From Atrina japonica (taxonomy: Eukaryota > Mollusca > Bivalvia > Pterioida > Pinnidae): a stretch of DNA of 64,000 bases. The stretch is taken from contig BROG01000462.1 of NCBI GenBank assembly GCA_030159075.1, positions 248,001 to 312,000 on the forward strand, given 5' to 3'. A model generated the notes under the pieces. That model was given only the letters and a program-made list of their open reading frames with translations. It was not told the origin of the DNA and made no database searches. The position numbers and the translations under genes were made by a program. This document shows positions 11,436-22,345 of the stretch, piece by piece (the stretch's first letter is position 1; the number at the start of each line of letters is the position of its first letter).

Positions 11436-12137
11436 TAAATGATGTATTTATTGGTAATATATAGATGTACACGTAGGCACTTACATATCCTTAAAGGCAA
11501 AGTTTTATGGACCATCCACAGGTAACACACCGTGTTGGTTCAATGAGCTCAAGTGTGTTTCCTCTGTGGTTCATTTGCATGTCTGTTCAGTCTTCAGTCA
11601 TTTGAGAAAACACAACAGACTTGGTATACAAACAATCAGAATTTGACCTACTTACATGTACACCAACTTCATCCATTGTTCTGACAGTATGATAATCATG
11701 AAGAAAATAAATGATAACTGCCTAGACAGCTAATTACTTTTCCAGAAATTGGTATAGACATCAACGGATCAATCGACAATTGATTCATTTCAGTGATATA
11801 GATCTATATTTGAAAAAAAAAAAAAAATTTGGCCATAAAAAATACATACATTGTATTAGTCAGTTTGTCATGCACTCAAAACAGCGATCAGTGCTCAAAC
11901 TAACAACATAATTATGGTTTAGCTGACAAATAAAGAAACTGAATTTTATTTCTGTGATATAGATATAAATGAATTAAAATTTCTGAATTACTTAGGATTA
12001 TATAATGTTGAATTGTTGTTGCTTTCTATCATCCACATTTGGGTCATGTATACATGTATTTCCATTTATGTGTATGAAAAACCATGGACATCTCTGGCCA
12101 TTTTAAATGATAATGGTTCTTGTAGAAAACTGCAATG
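11436..12137. other. No gene or recognised repeat
   Basis: AT-rich sequence with one short poly(A) run near 11811. I see no conserved reading frame or terminal repeats. Confidence 0.4.
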
Positions 12138-12408
12138 TGAACAGCTCACCTTGTCATGGTTGTTGGGAATTCTGAAAGCTGTATATTATGAATACCTCAG
12201 TTATAAGGAAGTATTTCCACTGGAGTTTGAGAGAGAGAAAAATAGAGAGATATTCACCTAAGCGGTAATCTTACACAGCTCACCTTGTCATGGTTGTTGC
12301 AAATTCTGAAAGCTGTATATTATGAAAACCTCAGTTATAAGGAAGTATTTCCACTGGAGTTTGAGAGAGAGAAAAATAGAGAGATATTCACCTAAGCGGT
12401 AATCTTAT
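12138..12408 (+). repeat. 137-bp tandem duplication
   Basis: CAGCTCACCTTGTCATGGTT occurs at about 12140 and again at about 12277. The following 130 bp, including GAGAGAGAGAAAAATAGAGA and CACCTAAGCGGTAATCTTA, are nearly identical. This is a recent local duplication of one non-coding unit. Confidence 0.92.
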
Positions 12409-12754
12409 TCTTTACATCAGCTTTAACAACACAAGCCAGTCAACTTTATACACAGTGCCCAAGCGTGTGTGTGTATGGCATGTTCCTGAATTAGGACTGT
12501 CACAGCAGATGCTTTGATAATGAATTAATGAAATGCATATATCTTAGAATCTTCTACCCTACACCGAAATCAAAACATACAAAAATAAATCCTGACACAA
12601 GGGCAGATCAGAGGTATTAAACATGTGATATGTATGTCTCTTGGTAGATCTAGACTTTTTTAACCCATGCAAAGCGGGTCCAATCAATAATTAGTTACAT
12701 GTATAACAAAAACGGATTTTAAATTTTTTATTACATTACCATTTAACTTTTATT

Positions 12755-13700
12755 TGAAAGTGATATGAGCTGTCTTATGTGAAAACATTTTACATGCCCC
12801 CTTTTATGTGATATTCTACATGTACCTCATATATATATTCCAAAGAGACCATCTGGTGGTTAGAATAACAAATGCATGTGCAAAAATCTTGCAAAACCCA
12901 TAATATCAGTTATTTTTGTCTGCCATACTTTGAGCATTGGAAATTAACTTTGGTAATTTTCTACGAAGATTACCGAGTGACCAATAAACACGTGCTATTT
13001 GCAGTTAATATGCATTCTATTCTTATTGCCCTTTACATTTATTTTCGTACTTCATCATTTCATACCCAAGTCAGGCAAAGTTTGTCTTTTTTCATTGCTT
13101 CAAGGCATTCCTTTCTGAAATTGTCCATGTGTTGGGTATATCGGGTGATCTCAACCCATTTTTAACTCGAGCCATCGCATTCTTGGCATTATCATTCTTG
13201 ACACATATGATCATGAACTGCCCAACTCAACCAGACATGGCAATTTGATTGTAAAACATGAGGTACATATACTTTTCACAGTTATATTGTTTCGATTTTG
13301 TCAATGTCAGCATTCAGGGTAACATTAAAGATAAAAAAACTTTCTTTTAGTGACCTTCAGGTATTTAAAATAGCGTTGAAAAGCATATATTTTACATAAT
13401 ACATGCACTTTCCAATAAAAATCATGTCCTGTATTTTAAAAATAAATATAAAACACATAAAAATCAGCCGATTTAAACATAGTCCGAGCACGGAAAGGAC
13501 CGAGATCCCCTGACCGAATTACAATGTACATTTGATATGGCGAAAGAGTTTATCTGAAAGGTCATTGCGTACGGAAAAACAGCTGCTTTTTAAGTAAGGG
13601 AAAACTTAAATTCTAATAAAACAAATAACTTTGAAAAGAAGATCTTTCACAACGTTTTACATGTTTGATAATGTATTTGAACACACATTTTATCATATTC
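12755..13700 (+). repeat. Dispersed repeat R1, copy C (longest)
   Basis: Collinear with copies A and B and extends further, to ACAACGTTTTACATGTTTGA and ACACATTTTATCAT, words found also at the end of copy A (7775-7815). It carries the unoccupied SINE site near 13194-13215. No intact protein; class unknown. Confidence 0.85.
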
Positions 13701-14600
13701 TCTACTATATGTCGGGGACAGAAATAATCATTGTGACAGCTTACATTGCTTTAAGTTGGCTTTTTATAATTTGAAACCCAACATTTTAATATTATTTGAG
13801 GAAAAAAAACGTGATCCGAAATCTGTAAGCATGTACATATGTTGTGTGTATGAAAAGAACAGCGTAGCCTACCTCACAAACGGTGTTTGGTCAAAATGGC
13901 CCCACTGCATAAATGGCCCAACTTAAAACGACCCTAGTCAAAACGGTCCCACTTTTACAAAGTATATCAGGAGAAAATATATGCATATATTCTATAACTT
14001 AGATTTTTCTTTGCAGAAAAAATAAATGATAATAAAATTCAAGTAAATAATTATGAAACGAGATCCCAGAGGGATCTTGGCGACAACCCCTGAATGTTCT
14101 TCATTTGATCTACATGATAGACTGTTCTTTTCTCTTATTTTGTGGCTCAACAATGAATTTGAACTAAAACCTAAATATCTGTCATGATATTTCTCACAAG
14201 ATTATAACAATACCAAATATAAAGTGCTATAATCCAAGATAGCTTAACAATACCTGTCAACCTCTAAAAGTGAAAGTGATGGACATGACCTGCATTGAGT
14301 AAAACAAGAATTACACGTATTAATAAATGTATGTCTCGCTGGTCCCTGCTTTGATATCAAATGTAGCAACGTGTAGTAAGTGTATATTTCAGGGGTGTGA
14401 CAATAACCCCACATACACTACTGAATGTGTTTTCCCATAACAATCAATAATATATATGGTTTAAGGGTGGGGCTGTGAATGGTTTTTATGGGGCAGGACC
14501 CCCTCCCTTCCAATGACCCAATGATCAAACGCCAATGAATGTGTCTACCCATAAAAAAAACCAATATACATGGATCGGTGGTAGATATGTAAATGGTTTT
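13701..14600. other. No gene seen
   Basis: Contains short internally similar words near 13880-13960 (GGTCAAAATGGCCCC, AAATGGCCCAA, AAAACGGTCCC), suggesting a decayed short tandem repeat. No coding sequence is supported. Confidence 0.4.
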
Positions 14601-15715
14601 CAAGAAATACATAATAAACTTTTAATTGTCAAAATCCAAGATGGTCACCTGGCAGCCATTTTGCGATCGCACCTGCCTGAAAATGTACACCGCACAACAA
14701 GACCTCAAGGAGAACCTATATGTAAAATTTTATAAATTTCCCTTCAATATTTTCTGAGAAATAGCAATAACAGACTTTAATTGTCAAAATCCGTGATGGC
14801 TGCCTAGCAGCCATTATGTGATCTGACCCGCCTGAAAATGTATAGTGTACAACTAGACCTCTAGAAGAACCTATATGTCAAATTTCATAAAGATCTCTTC
14901 AGTACTTTCTGAGAAATAGCGATAACAAACTTTTATTGTCAAAACACAAGATGGTCGCCTGGCAGCAATTTTTTGACCCGAGCCTCCTGAAAATGTACAT
15001 TGCACAATTACATCTCAAGGAGAACCTATATGTCAAATTTTATAAAGATCACTTTAGTACTTTCTGAGAAATAGCGATAAACGTTAATTATCAAAATCCA
15101 TGATGGCCACCTGGCAGCCCCTTTGTGAACCGACCCTCCTGAAAATGTACAGTGTACAACTAGACCTCTGGAAGAACCTATATTTCAAATTTCATAAAGA
15201 TCCCTTCAGTACTTTCTGAGAAATAGATAATTACAAACTTTAATTGTCAAAAAACAAGACTGTCGCCTGGCAGCCATTTTCTGATCAGACCCTCCTGAAA
15301 ATGTACACTGCACAATTACACCTCAAGGAGAACCTATATGTCAAATTTCATAAAGGTCCCTTCAGTACTTTCTGAGAAATGGTGGTAACAATCTTTAATT
15401 GTCAAAATCCAAGATGGCTGCCTGTCAGTCATTTTGTGATCCGAGCCGCGTGAAAATTTACACTGCACAACTAAACCTCAAGGAGAATTTCTATGTCAAA
15501 TTTCATACAGATCCCTTCAGTACTTTCTTACAAATAGCGATAACAATGTTTCAATGTCAAAAACCAAGATGGCTGCCTGGCAGCCATTTTGTGATCCGAC
15601 CCACCTGAAAATTTACAATGTACAACTAGACCTCAAGGAGAACCTATATGTCAAATTTCATAAAGATCCCTTCAGTCCTTTCTAGGAAATAGCGATAACA
15701 AGAATTGGACGGACG
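14600..15715 (+). repeat. 155-bp satellite-like tandem array, about 7 copies
   Basis: The unit starts near AATTGTCAAAATCCAAGATG and runs through GCCTGGCAGCCATTTTGTGA, CCTGAAAATGTACA, AAGGAGAACCTATATGTCAA and CAGTACTTTCTGAGAAATAG. Unit starts at 14624, 14779 and 14934 give the period. The last unit ends in GGACGGACGACGGATCATC, a different short motif. Units have diverged by scattered substitutions, so the array is not very recent. Similar arrays are common in bivalve genomes (general knowledge, not checked). Reading frames crossing units are shadows. Confidence 0.9.
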
Positions 15716-17255
15716 ACGGATCATCTATTGATGGTGGGCTAAAAATAAGGTTTATTTTAATGCAAATATATTTGATTATTTCTTTCAGTTTACCCACGGA
15801 TGTACATGTAGATCTATTTCTAAGAGACCAAGTTCTGTAATGTAGAAAATTGCTATGTAAATGGCATACATCGTCAGTCAAGAAAAAAATCTAAACAATG
15901 GTACTTCTTATCAAAAAATACAAAATAGTTTGCACCATCTTACCGTTCCCATATACCAGGACAGGTAATCTGCATACCAGTTAAACAGTATTTAATAAAT
16001 GCCTAGAGAGGTGTTACAGAGGTGTGAAATAGTAAAAAATAAGTGACGTTTATAGATAACCTGTTCATTTCATACACCGTGATGTTATCAAAACTACATG
16101 TATGATGGTGTTAATCTATAAATTAAATCATTAATATATAAAGCTATCATGTTAGCTTTATATATCGCTGATAAAATTATGAAACAATTAGAGAAAGAAA
16201 TATCAAACATCAATTAAACAAATAAAAAAAGCCTTGCAATTGCACAATAGCCTAATTATGAGGTTAATGCCTTGAAATCAGACTAAATTAAAAAATAATA
16301 TTTTCAGAATATATTCTGGGAGTCATAATCTTTGTTTTAAACAAAACTTGTCAAAAGATGAGCCATCCCTGTCCTTATACAGGTTTACAACATGTACATG
16401 TATAACATTTGTGTGATACACACATCATGTACATATCTACAGAGGATAAGTTTATCATCTTAATGTAGACATCTGCAGATATACAGTGGTTGGTCACATT
16501 TAGTACATGTCCCCTTAACTAAATTTTACTATATGTTCTTAGTAAATTCATGTTTTTTCGATACATCCTAGAGAATTTGTCTTTATTTTAGTTGCTACTT
16601 ACTTGGTTCAAATTCAATTACAAAGTATTTATTGTTTCAGGAGAAATATGTGACTCATTGTGAGAGTAACATCATTCTGCTTTTTGTCATGAATGAATCT
16701 GTAATTGATGTAAATAAATTGTAATACACAAACACCCATAATAAAACCATGATACCTAAGTCATTTATAGATGGCAACAAACTAATATATTATCAAAATT
16801 AGGCCCAGACTCCCAGCCAGTTTTCATTAACTTTGGATGTTTACTAAATTCAGAGGACATGTCCATACAAATGCAGAATTAAAAGGATACAAATGTTTAT
16901 AAAGTGAAATTCATTTTGGGGACTTTACTTTTGTCCTACTATTGTATATATACATATTGTTATATAACCAATATAAGTTGAATTAGCATCAATATCACAT
17001 CATACAAGTACATGTAGGCCCTAATGAATCAGTTGTTGACACTGAAGGAACATTGATCACAAGCCCTAGTATTGAAAATAACTTATAAATTGTCCGCCCA
17101 ACAATAGTAACACTTGCACAAGTATAACATTAGCAACATAAATGTACAACTACAATGAATTTTCTCTTCATTTCATATTGTAACCTTTGTGTAACATTAA
17201 CATGGATGGCATTATTTCAGTGGGAAATATTCCGTCCATGTAACACTACCACTCG
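15716..17255. other. AT-rich stretch without genes
   Basis: Apart from the palindrome at 16129-16171 I see no repeat unit or coding exon here. Confidence 0.4.
16129..16171. repeat. AGCGATATATAAAGC-type palindrome, diverged copy
   Basis: ATATATAAAGCTATCATG is followed by TTAGCTTTATATATCGCTG. The right arm is identical to the palindromes at 43541-44225; the left arm has lost the CAGCG end. A single half-site, AAGCTTTATATATCACTGG, also lies at 11336. Confidence 0.7.
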
Positions 17256-17522
17256 TTTGTTCGTTAATTGTTGTTTAATGTCCCACTCAAGTATCTTTCA
17301 CTCATGTGGAGACGTCACCAAATGCCGATGAAAGGGTTCAAATTTTGGCCTATGCTAGGCACTTACGGCCATTGAGCAGTGAGGGTTCTTTAACGTGTGA
17401 CACGGGACCTCCAGTTTTTATTGTCTCATCCGAAAGACAGGAAACCAACCTGCCGCCGGCGGGACTAGAACTCACACCTCACGATCCAGAGTCGAGTGCG
17501 CTAGCGACTGAGCCAGGCCAGC
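17256..17522 (-). mobile_element. tRNA-derived SINE, copy 3 (- strand)
   Basis: On the - strand the head (CTGGCCTGGCTCAGTCGCTA, near 17503-17522) precedes a tRNA-like segment and the shared body (GGTTTCCTGTC, AGACAATAAAAAC). The tail ends in AAACAACAATTAACGAAC. Nearly full length; no clear target duplication. Confidence 0.88.
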
Positions 17523-17774
17523 TAGAAATCATAATAGTCATGCCAGTGTCGTCACTTACATGGAGGATTTAATGTCTTGAGTGGGTGCAAGTTGAAAAAT
17601 TATTTTCCAAGCAGAGTCAGGAGCAAAAATTTTGGGAAATTTGTTTTTGATTTTCTGACCATTTATAGAAAAATTAAAGATTTCACACCTATTTTCAGGG
17701 TTGGAAATTTAAGAAAAAATCCTCATGGCCAGTGAACCATAAATTTTACTAGCCAGCTAGGAACTTTTAACTCG

Positions 17775-17779
<5 letters not shown>

Positions 17780-17832
<53 letters not shown>
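17780..17832. repeat. (TA)n microsatellite
   Basis: About 26 TA units, inside the CAGGG element. Confidence 0.95.
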
Positions 17833-17837
<5 letters not shown>

Positions 17838-18130
17838 TTGTGTGTGTGTTCGTGTATTCTTAAAAAATGGATGAAAATACAGAAATGAAATAAAATATTA
17901 ATTTTTTAAGTTGATATAACATTTTATTGTTTCAATCCATTTAAAACAAGGTTATTAACTGCATGTTGACCTTTTTGTTAATTTTGTATCAATCCAGAAG
18001 TGTTTATATGCCTTTATTTTCATATTTGTTGCTCTAATATTGAGGCAACCTTAAACTTTGTTTTTAAATTTTTAGCGCCATTTTCTTTTCAACAGAATTT
18101 ACAAAACAGAGTCTGTCAACAAGAATTGTA

Positions 18131-18270
18131 AATTTTGTCTGTATGTTAAAATCTAGAGTCAAACACCCGTGACCTGATCGTCAGACAAACGCCTATAAAG
18201 TTCTTTAGTTTATAGGTGTTTGTCGGACAATCGGGTGTTTGACTCTCGATTTTAATTTACAGATAAAATT
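18131..18270. mobile_element. 140-bp foldback hairpin
   Basis: AGAGTCAAACACCCG (18156 on) pairs with CGGGTGTTTGACTCTCGATT, and CAGACAAACGCCTATAAA pairs with TTTATAGGTGTTTGTCGG. Outer arms AATTTTGTCTG and CAGATAAAATT extend the stem to about 65 bp with a loop of a few bases. Nested within the 2-kb transposon. Confidence 0.8.
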
Positions 18271-18404
18271 TCCAGTTCCGACAAATGTTAATCCCCTTGG
18301 TGATTCTGTCGCGGACGTTTTATTGTGATGCCCCACGATAAAATTGCTACGATAGAATCCCCAAAGCGATTAGGATGTGTTCTGCCTGCCCTCCTCGTCG
18401 AACA

Positions 18405-18487
18405 TTAGGCCGAACTTTCTGCCCTGATTTTACCACTTAAAAATCGTTTAAATTAAAATCAATATCGGGGCAGAAAGTTTGGCCTAG
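18405..18487. mobile_element. Foldback element, GGCCGAACTTTC family, copy 1
   Basis: TTAGGCCGAACTTTCTGCCC at the left is matched by GGGGCAGAAAGTTTGGCCTA at the right. The same arms occur in the element at 24771-24869. Confidence 0.7.
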
Positions 18488-20560
18488 TCGAACACTATCC
18501 ATAACTCGGTTCCAGTATTCCTTTAACCAAGATCGTTTAAACTTAGTTGTGTCTAATGATGCTTCTGTTGAAATCGACCGTGAAAAGAAAATGTCATCGT
18601 GGGCTGTTAGGAAAATTTCAAGTCGAAAACATGAGAACATTACAACGTGTTTATACACAGTAATCCACGTGCGTTAGATGCTCAAGTTAACCAAATTGGT
18701 TGTTGTAAAGCGCATAACAGACCATGATTTCGATAATGTAATTGCACAGTGAAAACTGACCAACTTCTGATTTCCGGCTCGGGGAAAAAGTGGCGACTGA
18801 ATGAGGATAAACACTCGCCAAAACCTAAATAAATGTAGCATTGCAAGTGATTTGGTCGCATTGTAGAGCGATGAATGACCTTAACATTTTTAACAACTTG
18901 CTCAGCCGGGCAAGTGCTATACTGATATCGTGCTTGCCCGCCATGAAAATGTGATTGCCCGCAAAGAAAAAAATTTAGTCAATTTTGTGTTTTATTAATT
19001 TATTGTTATTATAAATATATGTAACTACTGTGTGTTTAAACTGATGCAAGATTTCATTTTTTAAAACAATATAAATCCATTTTAAGTATCTCATTAAAAC
19101 TTTTTTTCACAACAACTAATTTTCCCTTTATCATTCACCTACATTTAATTAAGATTTTATAAGTTCTATACAATGTATACTATTAGATATACATATATCA
19201 TCATTTTAACACATCCTGAAATTCAGTTCCGTTCGGTATCGTTTTTTATTACACACACCCAACTTCCATTTCCTCCATAGGCCTTAACTACGTCTACAAG
19301 CAACAACACTCAACACACGATGTGTTCTGTGACATTTTTGGCCACAAGGTAAAGACTAACGTATTTACTTGTCAATAAGATAATTATTTTAATTTCTAAC
19401 TGGTTTTTAGCAATCCATTTAAACTACAAATAGAAGGAATTGGATCACTTTCGAAACTTAAGCTTTTTGAAATGACGAATGCAGAATGTACTTCTACTTT
19501 CATTTTGATAAAAGCGGACATTCCAACATGTCTAAAATTTACCTTCATCAGATTGGGAATTTTAAGGACCAAAATTGAGAAAAAACAGATACTATTTCCG
19601 ACTAGAAATGGACCGAATAACGGCCCCAAAAAGTGGCAAAAATATTCCTGAAATCAATTCACCAAATCAAATGGGCGACTTTGTAAAACAATTCGCCCGA
19701 ATGTAAATTCAGTCACCTCCGGCGAACGGGCACCCGTTAATTTCCATCCCTGATTTTATCAACTTTTGCGGCATGCTCTCCCTGGTCACTACACATAATT
19801 TTAAGTGTTTGTTCAATTGTGAAGTAAATATTTTATTTTGGGGTCATGTTTTACACATCTAAAAAAGAAAATAATTTTTAAAATTTGGAAACATTTTCCA
19901 GACATTTATTCATCGTTTCCCCATGGTCCATCTGGGTATGCTTCCCAGTAATGTTCAATTTTAAAAGCCCATAGAGCTCATATTGCGACTTGTTTTTGTT
20001 CCTAATATTTCATTAAATTGACAGACTTATCAGGAGTAGATCCAGAAATTTTCAAAAAAGGTACGCAAGGTTATTGTTCTTTTTTCAGGGGTGTGTGACA
20101 AAATGCTGTACACGTGAAAATGGTGCGTTCATTCTTTGTAAAGAATTGGATATCATCGATGATTAAATTTTCAGATCTTTAGCTGATAATAACACAGGTG
20201 AATATCGTATACATTTTGATCCAATGTAAATTTTGTTTAAAAATAAATTTTCATATTCATACATGCTGAAAAAAAACGCAAATGAAAAAAAATCTTCTAC
20301 TGATACATGTTTGTAGGGCAAACATAACCTATAAAACAAAGCCAGTAGTCAAAATCCATAAAATCTAAAATATACAGACAAAGCCAGAGTGAGTATAAAT
20401 TTTAATTGTTTTTGCTGAGAGTAGTGAGGCTCAAAAATTTCAGTAGCCCCAATTTAAAAGCTCTGGGAAGCCTTTGTCTGGATTGCAGACTTGTAATGAT
20501 AATATTAAAAAAAAATCATTTTTTTTAAAGGGGGGATTGCAACCCCTCCACCCCCCTTGA

Positions 20561-20968
20561 ATCTGCGAATGGAGAGAAATATATATGGAAGAAAATATTT
20601 ACTGAGATAGTATTTATAGTAATAAGTGAGATATTGTTTTATACTCATAATTAATTATACAAATATATGTCATGCTCTTGTATAGAACGGATATCCGTCA
20701 TGTTTTTTGTATCGAGTCTGGCACACATGTACATACATGTATATTTAAGTAATTTACATGCATTTTACTTATGCAACCATTTAGAGGCAAATGTCTCACT
20801 GATTCAGTTAATAAATTTATAATGATGACAGCTGCACATTCCAACCAAACGGATGGAAAATGTTTAATATGAGTTTTTTGAGAAATTTAAAATAATACAA
20901 GATGGTCACAAGTATTTCTCTGATTCTCAGTGTTTGATTCCAGAAAAGAAAGTGTTACACTCACTCTA
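20561..20968. other. No gene seen
   Basis: AT-rich sequence between R2 copy 3 and the next inverted-repeat element; nothing recognisable. Confidence 0.4.
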
Positions 20969-21237
20969 CAGGGTTCAACATAAAGGTTTGTCCAGTTGTC
21001 TGAGATAAGTCTCTAGTTCATTTTGCGTTCGGACAAGAGGATTTTAATTCTCACTTGCATGATTTGTCCAAAAGGACAAATGAAATTGTTGAGGAGAAAA
21101 ACACAAAATAATATCTTTAAATGTTACACTTGATTTTCAGACAAGTCACTTTTGCATTTGGACAAGTAGATTTCAATACTACTTGTTGAATGTTGTCCTG
21201 CAGGACAAGTTGAAATTTTCATTTATGTTGACCCCTG
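20969..21237. mobile_element. 269-bp MITE with CAGGG ends
   Basis: Left end CAGGGTTCAACATAAA; right end reverse complement CAGGGGTCAACATAAA. Inside, GGACAAG/CTTGTCC words recur in both orientations (for example GTCCTGCAGGAC near 21195), giving strong secondary structure. Only CTA is shared by the two flanks. Probably a non-autonomous hAT-like element. Confidence 0.7.
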
Positions 21238-21263
21238 CTATCATTTGTGACTATGGATTAATG

Positions 21264-22338
21264 TAGGGCCAGTGATTTTCCGCGATTGCAGAATCGCGGA
21301 ATCGGCAATCTGAAACGGAATTTGCGTTTTTGAAAAATCTTTAAAAATTCTAACATGAGATAGAATTTATTTTAATTGTGTGTTAATGTGTGTTATAAAC
21401 TTCAAATCTTTGTTTAAAATATATTTCATCACATAATTTTACATCAATTACTCTCTTTATCCCTTAGATCTATTAGCCTACATTTACACATCAAAAGGTA
21501 AGGGCAATCATTTCCATTGTCGTATTATCAGTACTGACTGACATCTGCCGATCTGGTGTCTTCTAAAAGAAAAATAGCTTTAATTTGATATCTTGAATAA
21601 GTTTTCATACGTTTATTTCAATTTCTGAATATATATACCAATTTTTATAATTTATGGTAAAATTTCACAATGTACAATCCATCCTAACTTTTTACGACAT
21701 ACTGCTCGATTGACAGCCAGTTTTTGTTACCAACACAAACACATGGTCACACCTTGACGTTTTTGACAGCGAGCTGAAGACACATGTATGTAAAAAGAGG
21801 ATACTTCCTCCCATTTAAAAAATAAATACATCAGCATGGGTTGATAGTTTACGTGGAATCTTTAGGAGGATGGTGACGTTTAATTTTGCAAAGTCTGTCG
21901 GCATAGTATAGATTACGCTAGTGTTGATACAACAAATTAAAAGACTAAAAATTAAATACATGTACATGTAGATCTACTTTATAAGTTTATTTTAAGTAAA
22001 GAAAAAACACCAAATACAACATCACAGACTTGTTCTAAGTTATGTGATCTGTACAATTTCCAACAAAACTTCTTACTTACAAATTATTTAACAAATATTT
22101 TAGAATCATATAGTGCTGCATATACATGTATATGTTTTATTTAATTCCCTATTTAGATCTATCATTAAATTGGTGTGGCAGAATATTAAAAGTATGATTA
22201 TGAGTCTGTATTGTTAAATATTTTTCATCTAATATATGCTTTTAGTTCTTTTTCGTATGAAAACAGAAAAAAAAAACGAAATTCACCAAAACTGAAAACA
22301 GAATTGAAGCAAATCTGAAACGGAAAATCACTGACCCT
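21264..22338. mobile_element. 1.07-kb TIR element with 7-bp target duplication
   Basis: Left end TAGGGCCAGTGATTTTCCG; right end reverse complement AGGGTCAGTGATTTTCCG. The flanks repeat ATTAATG (21257-21263 and 22339-22345), which is 8 bp if one mismatch is allowed (GATTAATG/TATTAATG). Ends and duplication length fit hAT. No transposase frame is found, so it is a deletion derivative. Its origin from a protein-coding parent cannot be traced here. Confidence 0.8.
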
Positions 22339-22345
22339 ATTAATG

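Larger units (their letters stand above)
17696..19752. mobile_element. 2.06-kb CAGGG-ended DNA transposon (hAT-like, non-autonomous)
   Basis: Left end CAGGGTTGGAAATTTAAG; reverse complement of right end CAGGGATGGAAATTAACG. Flanks repeat ATTTT (17691-17695 and 19753-19757), and the sequence on either side joins into an otherwise continuous R2 copy, which proves insertion. CAGGG/CCCTG termini are common in hAT elements. The 5-bp flanking repeat is shorter than the usual 8 bp, so the assignment is tentative. Inside are a TA tract (17780-17832) and two foldback elements (18131-18270, 18405-18487). No transposase frame is evident. Confidence 0.75.
17575..20560 (+). repeat. Dispersed repeat R2, copy 3, interrupted by a 2-kb transposon
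   Basis: The 5' part (17575-17695) and the 3' part (19753-20560) together match the uninterrupted R2 copy at 42640-43400 and copy 1 at 1495-2048. The break falls inside ACACCTATTTTATCAACTTT, which is intact at 42745. The intervening DNA is the CAGGG-ended element listed separately. Confidence 0.78.
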
